From assembly GCA_964534555.1 (NCBI GenBank), contig CAZHRK010000003.1:91149-155148 (forward strand): DNA of 64,000 nucleotides, in the 5' to 3' direction. This stretch comes from CAZHRK01 sp964534555 (GTDB taxonomy: Bacteria > Babelota > Babeliae > Babelales > RVW-14). This document shows positions 53,675-61,912 of the stretch, in pieces. The number at the start of each line of letters is the position of its first letter. The stretch's first letter is position 1. A program made the translations under genes and the position numbers. The notes under the pieces were generated by a model, which did no database searches, was not told where the DNA came from, and saw only the letters and a list, made by a program, of their open reading frames with translations.

Positions 53675-54835
53675 ATGGTTTCTCATCGACTTACAAAAAT
53701 TCTTTTTCTTATGCTTGCGCTAGCGCCTTGTATGCGTGCTGCTGAGCAGCACCTTGAGCATAAGCCACGTACATTTAATGCTGAGCAGGTTCAGCACTAC
53801 GCTAAAAAGCATAAGTATTTTCTTGTGCAGCGCGACGGTGATGTCCTTGAGGTAATTAGTGATAAAACCGGCGAAAAGGTCTCAGAGCTATCGTGCCGTG
53901 ATGCTGCGGGTGCTGCTGCTGGCGCGAGCGTAAGGTCACTGGCGACTACCACCACAGCGCGCTTTTTTGCCCTTACAAATGATGATTCAGCTGATATTTA
54001 TATTCTTAAAAGAGGCGGTCCAGTAAAAGTTGGGCACATAATCTTAGATTGCCAAAGCTCTGTTATTACCACAGCTTCAGGGGTGGTTCTTGAAAACTTG
54101 CGCTATGGCATTGCTATTCTGCCGTACAAAGATTTATCTAACGCGGAACACGCTACAGTTAAGGAGTCAGCGTTAAGCCGTATTGATGTCACTCGTGGTG
54201 CGCTGCACTCTGGTGCTGGCTTTATGTTTATTACAGCTTTTAGTGAGCCACGGTCACGCCGTTTTGCGATCCTTTACAGCAACGACTCAGCAGCGCAGCA
54301 TCTTTCATCAATAGATGAAGAAAAAGACCTCTTTTTTGTTAATGTGCTTCCTGATGGCTCATTAGAGCGTGAAGAGGTTGTATTAGACAGCGGGGAGCGC
54401 TGCGCTAAGATGGAGTCTTTTTCTGGGTATTCTGGTATTGAATCAGCCAAACAAAGATTAAGCACTAGTGATTGGGACACGTTATCACGTACTGCGATTC
54501 AGCCTTTTGACTACTGTGCAGACGAATGGGCTAACTTTTCATGCGCAGGGTTTGTCGGTAAATCCTTCACTGATGCCGATGATACTGGTGAGTCTGAGTT
54601 TGTAGAAGACGCTCCTGTGGTCGCTGATTTTTCAAGGTGGAATGGCGCCGATGACGCAGGCAGAAAGCTTGTGATAGACGTTGCTATGGCGTCTAATCCT
54701 GTTATACTTGCGCCAGGGAAAGTGCTTATAACCCGTAGGGGAAGCGCTACTGCCGATAGAATCAGGCTCCCGAAAGCATTCAATAAAGTAACAATTACCT
54801 ATCACGACGATGCCTACTGGGCAGTAGTCGAATAA
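53675..54835 (+). CDS. Secreted protein, unknown, possibly beta-propeller
   Basis: This 386-residue protein has a signal peptide (MVSHRLTKILFLMLALAPCMRAAEQ) and a textbook AAGGAGG ribosome binding site. The mature part has many short beta strands spaced about 40-50 residues apart (FLVQRDGDVLEVISDKTGE, ARFFALTNDDSADIYIL, RYGIAILPYKDL, RRFAILYSNDSA), compatible with a propeller or beta-sandwich. No family is recognised. rsmG follows after 22 bp on the same strand. Confidence 0.72.
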   Translation: MVSHRLTKILFLMLALAPCMRAAEQHLEHKPRTFNAEQVQHYAKKHKYFLVQRDGDVLEVISDKTGEKVSELSCRDAAGAAAGASVRSLATTTTARFFALTNDDSADIYILKRGGPVKVGHIILDCQSSVITTASGVVLENLRYGIAILPYKDLSNAEHATVKESALSRIDVTRGALHSGAGFMFITAFSEPRSRRFAILYSNDSAAQHLSSIDEEKDLFFVNVLPDGSLEREEVVLDSGERCAKMESFSGYSGIESAKQRLSTSDWDTLSRTAIQPFDYCADEWANFSCAGFVGKSFTDADDTGESEFVEDAPVVADFSRWNGADDAGRKLVIDVAMASNPVILAPGKVLITRRGSATADRIRLPKAFNKVTITYHDDAYWAVVE

Positions 54836-54857
54836 GCTGAGATTATAAGGATTTTGT

Positions 54858-55520
54858 ATGAAAGAGCGCGTGCGCAACGAAGAGAAGGTGTGGACTGAGT
54901 TTAGTGAGCTTTGTAGCCCTACTCCGCAGCAGCTTGATATGTTCCGTCGATATGCAGACTATCTGCTGGAGCGTAATGAATCATTTAATCTTACAGCATT
55001 AACTGATGTTTCATCTGTTGTTCGTTACCATTTTATGGATTCGATTGCGCTGCGCAATTTCGTAGATCTATCAGCTGTATCATCTATTGCTGATATTGGT
55101 ACTGGTGCAGGCTTTCCTGCGATTCCACTCAAAATTATGTTCCCGCACCTTAAAGTTGTTTTGATAGAAGTAACGCACAAGAAGCAGGAATTTTTACAAG
55201 AAGTTATCCGTATTCTTGGCCTTACTGATATTGAGGTTTGTGGGCATGATTGGCGAACCTTTTTGCGCACAACACATTTTAATGTTGATTATTTTGTGAC
55301 CCGCGCAGCGCTTGATGACCTTGAGCTATCACGCATGTTCAAGCCAGCTTGTGTTTATAACAAAGCTCAGCTTGTGTACTGGGTTTCTAAAGAGTGGGAA
55401 GTGCACGCGAAAATGGCACCTCACCTTAAGAAGCTTGAGCACTACCGCGTAGGCAACAAAGATAGACGCCTTGCGTTTTTTAGCCGCGATGTTCAGGCTG
55501 AAACAGCAGCAAAAGAGTAA
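54858..55520 (+). CDS. rsmG: 16S rRNA (guanine(527)-N(7))-methyltransferase RsmG
   Basis: RsmG (GidB) methylates N7 of G527 in 16S rRNA. The motifs NLTALTD, HFMDSIAL and the SAM site ADIGTGAGFPAIPLKI are diagnostic, as is VTRAA in the second half. At 220 residues the length is normal. ATAAGGAT precedes the ATG. It is the last housekeeping gene before the repeat-rich accessory region. Confidence 0.95.
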   Translation: MKERVRNEEKVWTEFSELCSPTPQQLDMFRRYADYLLERNESFNLTALTDVSSVVRYHFMDSIALRNFVDLSAVSSIADIGTGAGFPAIPLKIMFPHLKVVLIEVTHKKQEFLQEVIRILGLTDIEVCGHDWRTFLRTTHFNVDYFVTRAALDDLELSRMFKPACVYNKAQLVYWVSKEWEVHAKMAPHLKKLEHYRVGNKDRRLAFFSRDVQAETAAKE

Positions 55521-55590
55521 AGCTTTTATTAGACCTGTTCCTGTCTTAATACAGCCCTTTAAGCGAGATCCCTAAACAGAAACAGATTTT

Positions 55591-55683
55591 TAGGGTAGTA
55601 GCCAGACCGGAACAGGTTTGTCATATCAAAATATAAGTTCATTATTAATTATAAGCGGGCCTGTTCCTGCCCGCCCGACCCTA
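55591..55683 (+). repeat. Paired-hairpin element 1
   Basis: Outer stem TAGGGT/ACCCTA. Left hairpin 55601-55622 (GCCAGAC/GTTTGTC, loop CGGAACAG), 32-nt AT-rich linker, right hairpin 55655-55674 (GCGGGC/GCCCGC, loop CTGTTCCT). The loops are complementary at 7 of 8 positions. Confidence 0.75.
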
Positions 55684-55819
55684 GGGGCACCGTTCCTGCC
55701 TAAGACGACCCTAAGCACCCCGATGTATCAACCCCCGCGTCGGTCCCAACTGCCTATAAAAGCTTTTGTTTCTATCCCCGCTCGCCCTGAGCTTGCCCGT
55801 GGGTTTGATCGAGCGGACC
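55655..55819 (+). repeat. 165-bp direct repeat, copy 1 (copy 2 at 55887-56051)
   Basis: Nearly identical to 55887-56051 at an offset of 232 bp. One early base differs, and the loop of the embedded 39-bp hairpin differs (TTGCCCGT against TTGTCGAA). This indicates a recent duplication. Confidence 0.9.
55778..55816 (+). repeat. 39-bp hairpin repeat, copy a
   Basis: Starts CCGCTCG and ends CGAGCGG, enclosing CCCTGAGC...GGGT. Central variant GCTTGCCCGTGGG. Confidence 0.75.
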
Positions 55820-55917
55820 TTTGGGGAAATTCCTAAACAGGAACAGGTTTAGGTTATAAATATATTGAATTCATATTTTATTATATGCGGGCCTGTTCCT
55901 GCCCGCCCGGCCCTAGG
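55818..55917 (+). repeat. Paired-hairpin element 2
   Basis: Left hairpin 55832-55853 (CCTAAAC/GTTTAGG, loop AGGAACAG), 33-nt AT-rich linker, right hairpin 55887-55906 (GCGGGC/GCCCGC, loop CTGTTCCT). The two loops are perfect reverse complements. Outer stem is weaker (CCT..GGG / CCC.AGG). Confidence 0.8.
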
Positions 55918-56051
55918 GGCACCGTTCCTGCCTAAGACGACCCTAAGCACCCCGATGTATCAACCCCCGCGTCGGTCCCAACTGCCTATAAAAGCTTTTG
56001 TTTCTATCCCCGCTCGCCCTGAGCTTGTCGAAGGGTCTGATCGAGCGGACC
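55887..56051 (+). repeat. 165-bp direct repeat, copy 2
   Basis: Second copy of 55655-55819; see that entry. Its embedded 39-bp hairpin has the GCTTGTCGAAGGG centre. Confidence 0.9.
56010..56048 (+). repeat. 39-bp hairpin repeat, copy b
   Basis: CCGCTCG...CGAGCGG with centre GCTTGTCGAAGGG. Confidence 0.75.
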
Positions 56052-56052
56052 A

Positions 56053-56147
56053 CCAGGGGCGTATTAGGCACTCTCGCGCCTAATATAAAATGTATTTCAT
56101 TATATCCATAAGCAAAACCTGTTCCTGTTTTGCGATTACCCCAGAGG
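56053..56147 (+). repeat. Paired-hairpin element 3 (divergent)
   Basis: Left hairpin 56063-56084 (ATTAGGC/GCCTAAT, loop ACTCTCGC), 27-nt AT-rich linker, right hairpin 56112-56133 (GCAAAAC/GTTTTGC, loop CTGTTCCT). Both stems are perfect 7-mers that differ from the other copies. The left loop is not complementary to the right one. The outer stem is only GGGG/CCCC. Confidence 0.65.
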
Positions 56148-56207
56148 ACTGTCTCCGGTCTGGCGGACTACCCTAACAACCCATTATTCAGCGTGATGAT
56201 CTTGCCC

Positions 56208-56246
56208 TCGCTCGCCCTGAGCGTGCCTGCGGGTTTGATCGAGCGG
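56208..56246 (+). repeat. 39-bp hairpin repeat, copy c
   Basis: One mismatch in the first arm; centre GCGTGCCTGCGGG. Confidence 0.7.
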
Positions 56247-56360
56247 ACCTTTGTTTAGTGATAAACCTGATTTAAAAACTCCCCCCTTTACACCCCTGCA
56301 CCTTCCCGCCTACACTGATTTTGTTTTACACGATACGGTGATATTACTCGGGAAGATATC

Positions 56361-57575
56361 ATGGACATTTCTCAGCTACTGCGTTCGTCTTTTCGTTCTC
56401 TTAAAGCGCATAAGATGCGTTCTTTTTTGACCACAATAGGCATCATCATTGGCGTTGTTGCGATTATTTCGGTCATGTCTATTGGCGAAGGCGCAAAATA
56501 TAAAGTGAAGCAAGAGATTGATCGGCTGGGAAGCAACTTCATGATTGTGCTTGCGCAGCCACCAAAGCAGTTTGCGCAGCAGCGTGGGGTAGTTGCATAC
56601 ACGCTTAAACCAAGCGACATGCGTGCGATTATTGATGAGTGTCCCGCGATTGATAAAATATCTCCCGGGGTGCAGTACCAGACAAAAGTTGTATACGATG
56701 GGAGCAACTGGCAAACCTCTGTTTTTGGTGTGAACGAAGACTATTTTAGTATTCGCGACTGGAAAACAATTGCAGGTGAAGTTCTTAATAGCCAAGATGT
56801 TCGTTCTGGCACCAAAGTCGCTGTCATTGGCAAGCGTGTTATGACCGAGCTTTTTGGAGATAAAGACCCACTCGCTAAAACAATCCGTATCAAGCGTATC
56901 CCATTTAAAGTGATCGGCGTGCTAGAAGAAAAGGGCCGTACGCCAGATGGCCGTGATTTTGATGACGCGATTCTTGTCCCGATAACAACGGCGCAACGCA
57001 AGCTTGTGGGTAAGCAAAATTATGCTGTTTTGATCATGAATGCAGTAAGCAGTGATGCAATGGATAAAGCGTCTGCGCAGGTGCGCTCTGTCCTTCGTCA
57101 GCGCCATCGCCTGCAAGAGAGTGACGAAGACGATTTTACTATTTTTACGCAGGGCGATATTGCCAAGGCGACAGATGCAGCGTCAGCCGTTCTTAATATT
57201 TTGTTGCTTGTTATTGCGTCAATCTCTCTGATTGTCGGTGGTATCGGGATTATGAATATCATGCTTGTAACCGTTACAGAGCGGACAAAAGAGATTGGTA
57301 TTCGTATGGCGCTGGGCGCAACGACAGCAAGCATTCTTAAACAGTTTTTACTTGAAGCGGTTACGATCTGCCTTTTGGGAGGCCTTATTGGCACGACTTT
57401 AGGTGTTGGCGCTTCTGAAGTGGTGAGTATTAGTCTTGGATGGCCTGTGTTTATTTCAACAAAGGCCATTATTATTTCGCTTTCATCGACGATAGGCATA
57501 GGGGTATTTTTTGGCTATTGGCCAGCAAAAAAAGCAGCAGCACTTAATCCTGTGCAGGCGCTGCTTGAGCAGTAA
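56361..57575 (+). CDS. MacB-type ABC transporter permease
   Basis: A 404-residue FtsX/MacB-family permease: one N-terminal helix (MRSFLTTIGIIIGVVAIISVMSIGEGA), a large periplasmic MacB_PCD domain (residues ~45-270), and three C-terminal helices containing GGIGIMNIMLVTVTERTKEIGIRMALGA and the AAALNPVQALLEQ end. It lacks the fused ATPase of E. coli MacB. The ATPase and the MacA-like protein are encoded on the opposite strand just downstream, with convergent ends 2 bp apart. GGAAG lies upstream of the ATG. Confidence 0.92.
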   Translation: MDISQLLRSSFRSLKAHKMRSFLTTIGIIIGVVAIISVMSIGEGAKYKVKQEIDRLGSNFMIVLAQPPKQFAQQRGVVAYTLKPSDMRAIIDECPAIDKISPGVQYQTKVVYDGSNWQTSVFGVNEDYFSIRDWKTIAGEVLNSQDVRSGTKVAVIGKRVMTELFGDKDPLAKTIRIKRIPFKVIGVLEEKGRTPDGRDFDDAILVPITTAQRKLVGKQNYAVLIMNAVSSDAMDKASAQVRSVLRQRHRLQESDEDDFTIFTQGDIAKATDAASAVLNILLLVIASISLIVGGIGIMNIMLVTVTERTKEIGIRMALGATTASILKQFLLEAVTICLLGGLIGTTLGVGASEVVSISLGWPVFISTKAIIISLSSTIGIGVFFGYWPAKKAAALNPVQALLEQ

Positions 57576-57577
57576 GC

Positions 57578-58264
57578 CTACCGCGTGCGGGTGTCGCTCT
57601 TTATTTTGCCATCACGCAGATCAATGATTCTGTTTGCCCGTGCTGCAATATCCGCTTCGTGCGTCACCAAAATAATAGTTGTATGCTCTTTGGTATTGAG
57701 CTCTTGCAAAAGCTCCATGATTACTTCGCCTGTGGCGGTATCGAGGTTTCCTGTTGGCTCGTCTGCCATGATGATATCAGGTTTGTTTGCAAGTGCACGC
57801 GCGATTGCGACGCGTTGCTGCTGCCCTCCTGACAGCTGGTAGGGGTAGTGGTCAATTCGTTCTGCCAAGTTAACCAGCTTAAGAAGCTTTGCAGCCTCTT
57901 CAAGTGCCTGCTTCTCATCAACTTTTGCGTACAGTGCTGGCAGCGCTACGTTTTCTTGTGCTGTTAAATCTGGGAGCAAATAAAATTTTTGAAAAACAAA
58001 ACCAATTTTTTTGTTCCGCACCCCTGCAAGCTCGTCTTTTGTTGCATGAGCAACTTCGATGCCATCAATCACAAAGCTTCCACGCGTTGGGGTGTCAAGG
58101 CACCCCAAAATATGCATGAGTGTTGATTTGCCTGATCCAGAGGTCCCTGTTATTGCAACAAATTCGCCTGCTTCTATCTCAAGGCTAATCCCATCAAGTG
58201 CTTTAACGATTGAGCTTCCCATCATGTATGTTTTTTCAAGGTCTTTTGCGTGTATCAAGCTCAT
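57578..58264 (-). CDS. MacB/LolD-type ABC transporter ATPase
   Basis: A 228-residue ATPase with Walker A GTSGSGKSTLMHILGC, signature QLSGGQQQRVAIARAL, Walker B DIIMADEPTGNLD and H-loop VTHE. Its start overlaps the stop codon of the MacA-like gene by 1 bp, so the two are translationally coupled. It would power the permease encoded convergently at 56361-57575 to move peptides, lipids or drugs out of the inner membrane. Confidence 0.92.
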   Translation of the reverse strand: MSLIHAKDLEKTYMMGSSIVKALDGISLEIEAGEFVAITGTSGSGKSTLMHILGCLDTPTRGSFVIDGIEVAHATKDELAGVRNKKIGFVFQKFYLLPDLTAQENVALPALYAKVDEKQALEEAAKLLKLVNLAERIDHYPYQLSGGQQQRVAIARALANKPDIIMADEPTGNLDTATGEVIMELLQELNTKEHTTIILVTHEADIAARANRIIDLRDGKIKSDTRTR

Positions 58265-59472
58265 TACTTACCTATCCCCCCTGGGCGTTTAAACATTTGC
58301 GTGAGCACTTGATTGCCAGCAGAGCCTTCATCAACTTCTATGATAACGTTGCTGCGCTCGTCGATTCCACTCAGCACCTGACTGTATTTGCCATCATTAA
58401 CACCAAGCTGCACAGCCACTTGGACGATTTGATCTGGCTCTTTTACCACCCACACATCATCAATCAATTTATTTTGTTTTGGCCCTGGTGCGCGAGGAAT
58501 ATCATTAAGTGCAACGATTGTGTAACCACTTTTTGCAGCAACAGCGGCAAGTGTTTTTGAGCTGATGCGCAGGGCTTTGTTTGGCAGCGCCAGTGCGTTT
58601 TGTGCTTCAGCGATTTTGATATCAACGTTTGTTGTCATTCCCGGACGCAGGCGTAGCTCTGGGTTTTTAACATCAAGGACTGTTGCGTATGTAACAACGT
58701 TTTCAACAATTTTTGCTTGAAACTCAACGCGTTTAACGCGTGCTTCAAACTTTTCTTTTGGGAATGAATCAACGGTGAAGTAGCAGAGCTGGCCTTCTTT
58801 GACGGCGCCTATGTCTGCTTCGTCAACATCGATATAGCCTTCCATTTGCCTAAGGTCTTTGCCGATTTCAAAAAGCACGGTTGCATTAAGTTGCGATGCG
58901 ACCATTTGCCCAAGATCAATTTTTTTTGCAATAACGATTCCTGATTCAGGCGATGTAATAAAAAGATTTTTATATGTTTTTTTCTCAAGCTCAAGTTCCG
59001 CTTTAAGTTGGCGAACGCGCGCCTGGCTTATTTTGTACTGTTGCTGAATGTTTTCAAATTCATTATCTGAGAGCTGACGCGCATCATGCATAAGTTTTTG
59101 CCGTGTGAAGTAGGCTGCTTGATACGCTGCTTCTTGTTCTGCTGCGTCAAGCTGTGCGCTTACACGTTTAACACCGCTGTCGCCAACGCCGTTATCAATA
59201 ATTGCAAGCACCTGGTCTTTTTGTATGTGGTCGTTGTCATCAACAAGTATTTGTGTAACGCGTCCAGTAACCAAGCTCCCAATCGATATTTGGTCAGTTA
59301 CGCGCAGGGTGCCTGATGCAGTAACAAATTGTGTTAAGTCTCGGCGCTCTGCGTGAGCAGTTATGAAGAGGGGGTTGCCATTTTTTGACCCATTGTACTG
59401 CCATACGTACAGTGCACCACCGCCGATAAGCAGTGCGGTGCCTAGGGCAATCCATTTGTGTAGATAGTTCAC
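58264..59472 (-). CDS. MacA/HlyD-type periplasmic adaptor (membrane fusion protein)
   Basis: This 402-residue protein has an N-terminal membrane helix (WIALGTALLIGGGALYVW), a split lipoyl domain (GSLVTGRVTQILVDDNDHIQKDQVLAIID and TSPESGIVIAKKIDLGQMV), a helical hairpin (residues ~115-190) and C-terminal beta domains, as in MacA. I chose the GTG at 59472, 7 nt after AAGGAG; an ATG at 59487 lacks a ribosome binding site and overlaps this AAGGAG. It would bridge the permease to an outer-membrane channel; no TolC gene is in the window. Confidence 0.9.
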   Translation of the reverse strand: MNYLHKWIALGTALLIGGGALYVWQYNGSKNGNPLFITAHAERRDLTQFVTASGTLRVTDQISIGSLVTGRVTQILVDDNDHIQKDQVLAIIDNGVGDSGVKRVSAQLDAAEQEAAYQAAYFTRQKLMHDARQLSDNEFENIQQQYKISQARVRQLKAELELEKKTYKNLFITSPESGIVIAKKIDLGQMVASQLNATVLFEIGKDLRQMEGYIDVDEADIGAVKEGQLCYFTVDSFPKEKFEARVKRVEFQAKIVENVVTYATVLDVKNPELRLRPGMTTNVDIKIAEAQNALALPNKALRISSKTLAAVAAKSGYTIVALNDIPRAPGPKQNKLIDDVWVVKEPDQIVQVAVQLGVNDGKYSQVLSGIDERSNVIIEVDEGSAGNQVLTQMFKRPGGIGK

Positions 59473-59585
59473 GAAGCTCTCCTTCATGCGCGTGCGATAG
59501 TATTTTTCAAAAGTGTTTTTATATACCATACCGATGTTGTCTGTAAAAGCTAGTGGTCGTGATGACACGAAGCCTTTGGGGTCGC

Positions 59586-59679
59586 CAGGGCAATTCCTAA
59601 ACAGGAAAAGGTTTAGGGTATAAATATATGGAATTCATATTTTATTATATGCGGGCCTGTTCCTGCCCGCCCGACCCTG
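59586..59679 (+). repeat. Paired-hairpin element 4
   Basis: Outer stem CAGGG/CCCTG. Left hairpin 59596-59617 (CCTAAAC/GTTTAGG, loop AGGAAAAG), 33-nt AT-rich linker, right hairpin 59651-59670 (GCGGGC/GCCCGC, loop CTGTTCCT). One loop position breaks complementarity. Confidence 0.75.
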
Positions 59680-59684
59680 ACGGA

Positions 59685-59723
59685 CCGCTCGCCCTGAGCT
59701 CGTCGAAGGGTCTGATCGAGCGG
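59685..59723 (+). repeat. 39-bp hairpin repeat, copy d
   Basis: CCGCTCG...CGAGCGG with centre GCTCGTCGAAGGG, directly behind paired-hairpin element 4 and 63 bp from the end of the AAA ATPase gene. Confidence 0.75.
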
Positions 59724-59786
59724 TTATTAATTGCAATTAATAACAAACAAATCCTAATCGTGCTCTTACCATTTTATGAATGTATT

Positions 59787-61148
59787 CTATTCTTTTATAA
59801 GCCAATCAAGAGCAGCAGCAAGTAGTGAGTCTGCATCGTATAATGGTTTTGCAACAGCATAGAGCGGGTAGCTCTTAAGCGTAGGACTCATACTATAAAA
59901 ATGTGATGAAAAACGAATGCCGTATGGGCTTTGAGGGTGTTCATCTAAAAAAATATGCATGCTTTTTGTCCGATTGCTTAGTCCAGCTTTAACTTCGATA
60001 GGAATAACTTGTTGGTTGAGCTCAAGGACGTAGTCAACTTCTGCTTCGCTTCCACGTTGTTCTCTTTGCCAGTAAAAAAGCATATGGTGCGAGCTAGGAT
60101 CTGCATATGCTAATAATTCTTGACCAACAAATGACTCAACCAGCTCACCTTGATTTACAAATGCCTTGAGTGGTTCTATCAGCCAATCAGCTGTGCTAAG
60201 TCCGAGTTGAATTTGTGTAAGCCCTACATCAAAAAAAACAAGTTTAAATTTATCAGTGTTTGCTTGAGCTCCAAGTGGAATGCCCTGAGCAGCGCTGCGA
60301 AATACTTTGTGTACTAAGCCTGCTTTTTCTAGTAGCTGTAGGGCTGGCTCAAGATCACGCTTTTGGTACTCCCCAATACGTGCATAAATAAATGGTTTAC
60401 TTAATTGCTGTAATGATTTTTTAAATAAGATTTCTAGGTATTTGAGTTGATGTTGTTTTGCATAATCAGCAAAATCAAGTCGATATGCATTGAGCAGATC
60501 GCTTTGTTCTGACTGTGTTGCACGAGGGTTTTTTGTTTCGATCCACTGTTTGATAACTGCGGGCATGCCACCTAATACCATGTACTGCCCCACAAGCTCA
60601 AGCAAAGATTTATGCACAATATCTAAAGCTTGCGCATGCTTCTGGTCACCGTCATGTTCAAGTAAAAGCTTAACCAAGTGCTTATAACCTTGTGCAACCA
60701 AAAATTCTAAAAAACTCATGGGATAAAGATACCGAAATGTAACCCGTCCTACTGGCACACCAACATGCTCGATTGCAAATTCTAACAGCGATCCAGCTGC
60801 AATAACATGCAGGTCAGGGTATTGTTCATAAAAATAACGCAACGCGGTGATTGCGTCAGGTGTCTGCTGGATTTCGTCTAGAAAAAGGAGCGTTTGTCCT
60901 GGTATTATTGGAATGGGTGTTAATGCGCGTAATTGCGTTATAATGCGCTCTGGTTCTACTGATTGCTCAAAAACAGCGCGTACGCGGCTATCGCGTTCAA
61001 AGTTAAATTCTACAAAATATGAAAATGATTTACCTAGGTTACGCACTGCGAAAGTTTTGCCAACCTGGCGCGCCCCACGTAGAATAAGTGGTTTTCGATT
61101 CGAGGACTTTTTCCAATCAAGCAAAAAGTAGTCTATTATGCGCTTCAT
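59787..61148 (-). CDS. AAA ATPase with C-terminal DUF4143 domain
   Basis: A 453-residue protein of the AAA_14/DUF4143 family. The Walker A is GARQVGKT (residues 25-32), Walker B LLFLDEIQ, sensor AAGSLLEF. The C-terminal nuclease-like DUF4143 domain has EVDYVLELNQQVIPIEVKAG, resembling the D/E-x-K core of PD-(D/E)xK folds. Such genes are scattered and often horizontally spread; their function is unclear. AAGGAT lies upstream of the ATG, and three phased 14-bp boxes precede it. Repeat arrays flank both sides, so it may be part of a mobile or exchanged segment. Confidence 0.9.
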   Translation of the reverse strand: MKRIIDYFLLDWKKSSNRKPLILRGARQVGKTFAVRNLGKSFSYFVEFNFERDSRVRAVFEQSVEPERIITQLRALTPIPIIPGQTLLFLDEIQQTPDAITALRYFYEQYPDLHVIAAGSLLEFAIEHVGVPVGRVTFRYLYPMSFLEFLVAQGYKHLVKLLLEHDGDQKHAQALDIVHKSLLELVGQYMVLGGMPAVIKQWIETKNPRATQSEQSDLLNAYRLDFADYAKQHQLKYLEILFKKSLQQLSKPFIYARIGEYQKRDLEPALQLLEKAGLVHKVFRSAAQGIPLGAQANTDKFKLVFFDVGLTQIQLGLSTADWLIEPLKAFVNQGELVESFVGQELLAYADPSSHHMLFYWQREQRGSEAEVDYVLELNQQVIPIEVKAGLSNRTKSMHIFLDEHPQSPYGIRFSSHFYSMSPTLKSYPLYAVAKPLYDADSLLAAALDWLIKE

Positions 61149-61159
61149 CCGATAATCCT

Positions 61160-61239
61160 TGCATAAAATTCAGGGTATTAATAAGTGTATTATGCATAAA
61201 AATCAGACACAAAAGCAAGGGGTTTTGCATAAAAATCGG
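61160..61239 (-). promoter_or_regulatory. Three phased 14-bp boxes upstream of the AAA ATPase gene
   Basis: TGCATAAAATTCAG at 61160-61173, TGCATAAAAATCAG at 61193-61206 and TGCATAAAAATCGG at 61226-61239 start exactly 33 bp apart. The first abuts the ribosome binding site of the ATPase gene. Even spacing of about three helical turns suggests an operator array for a cooperatively binding protein, perhaps self-regulation. Sequence between the boxes is not conserved. Confidence 0.6.
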
Positions 61240-61306
61240 GGTAATCCCTAAGCAGGAGACAGCTTTTTAGGGTAGTCGCCAGACCGGAACAGTGCCTTTG
61301 GGGCCG

Positions 61307-61402
61307 CCAGGGCAATTCCTAAACAGGAACAGGTTTAGGGTATAAATATATTGAATTCATATTTTATTATAAGCGGGCCTGTTCCTGCCCGCCCGACCCT
61401 GG
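61307..61402 (+). repeat. Paired-hairpin element 5
   Basis: Outer stem CCAGGG/CCCTGG, perfect. Left hairpin 61318-61339 (CCTAAAC/GTTTAGG, loop AGGAACAG), 33-nt AT-rich linker, right hairpin 61373-61392 (GCGGGC/GCCCGC, loop CTGTTCCT). Loops are perfect reverse complements. This is the most complete copy. Confidence 0.82.
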
Positions 61403-61438
61403 CTGCCCACTGTTCCTGCCTAAGACGACCCTGGTGGT

Positions 61439-61477
61439 CCGCTCGATCAAACCCTTCGACAAGCTCAGGGCGAGCGG
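61439..61477 (-). repeat. 39-bp hairpin repeat, copy e (inverted)
   Basis: CCGCTCGATC...GGGCGAGCGG with centre CCCTTCGACAAGCTCAGGG; opposite orientation to copies a-d. Confidence 0.75.
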
Positions 61478-61631
61478 GGATAGGATCATCACTCATCTAG
61501 TCAGCACGCACCTTACAGCGAGCGGAGATATAAACAATCACTTTTACAGCCAGCAGGCATGCTCAGGGTGAGCGGTAGGGGTAGTCGCCAGACAGGAATA
61601 GGTTTGGCATATCAAATATAAAAAATCATTA

Positions 61632-61800
61632 TGCGGAGGTTCACGGAGGTGTCCTCCGTGCGTTAGTGTAACTTCGCCGGTGCGATCACCTGGAGCATAT
61701 ATGCGAGGGTGATCGGTGGCTGGTCCAGCGATGCCAGCGCTGGTGGTCTGGGTCCAGGGTGGTGACCAAACACCATCCTGGTCGCTTGCGGCCGACGCCG
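61632..61800. other. GC-rich, strongly folded segment, possible structured RNA
   Basis: At least four stems in 170 bp: CACGGAGG/CCTCCGTG with a TGT loop (61642-61660); CGATCACC...GGTGATCG (61683-61715) enclosing the palindrome GCATATATGC; palindrome CCAGCGCTGG (61734-61743); and an 11-bp stem with one G-U pair at 61754-61764/61771-61781 with loop ACCAAA. Flanks are AT-rich. No coding frame or known RNA family is recognised. Confidence 0.5.
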
Positions 61801-61873
61801 CACAATTAATTAATCATTATTTTTAATAATTAAAATTATGATCATTACATAAAATTTAATGTAAGAAAGATGA

Positions 61874-61912
61874 CCGCTCGATCAGACCCGCAGGCACGCT
61901 CAGGGCGAGCGG
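61874..61912 (-). repeat. 39-bp hairpin repeat, copy f (inverted)
   Basis: CCGCTCGATC...GGGCGAGCGG with centre CCCGCAGGCACGCTCAGGG; followed directly by a lone GCCAGAC/GTTTGGC hairpin. Confidence 0.75.

Larger units (their letters stand above)
55521..56360. repeat. 840-bp non-coding repeat island
   Basis: The gap between rsmG and the MacB-like permease holds no gene. It contains three paired-hairpin elements, three copies of a 39-bp hairpin repeat, a single CTGTTCCT-loop hairpin at 55527-55550, and a long direct duplication (55655-55819 repeated at 55887-56051). Two short frames in it translate the same repeated segment and are not genes. Confidence 0.85.

Noticed and set aside
55618..56083. 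Two open frames (55618-55836 and 55865-56083) with almost the same translation
   Set aside because: They are the translation of the 165-bp direct repeat. No ribosome binding site or signal is seen, and the conserved features are DNA hairpins, not codons.
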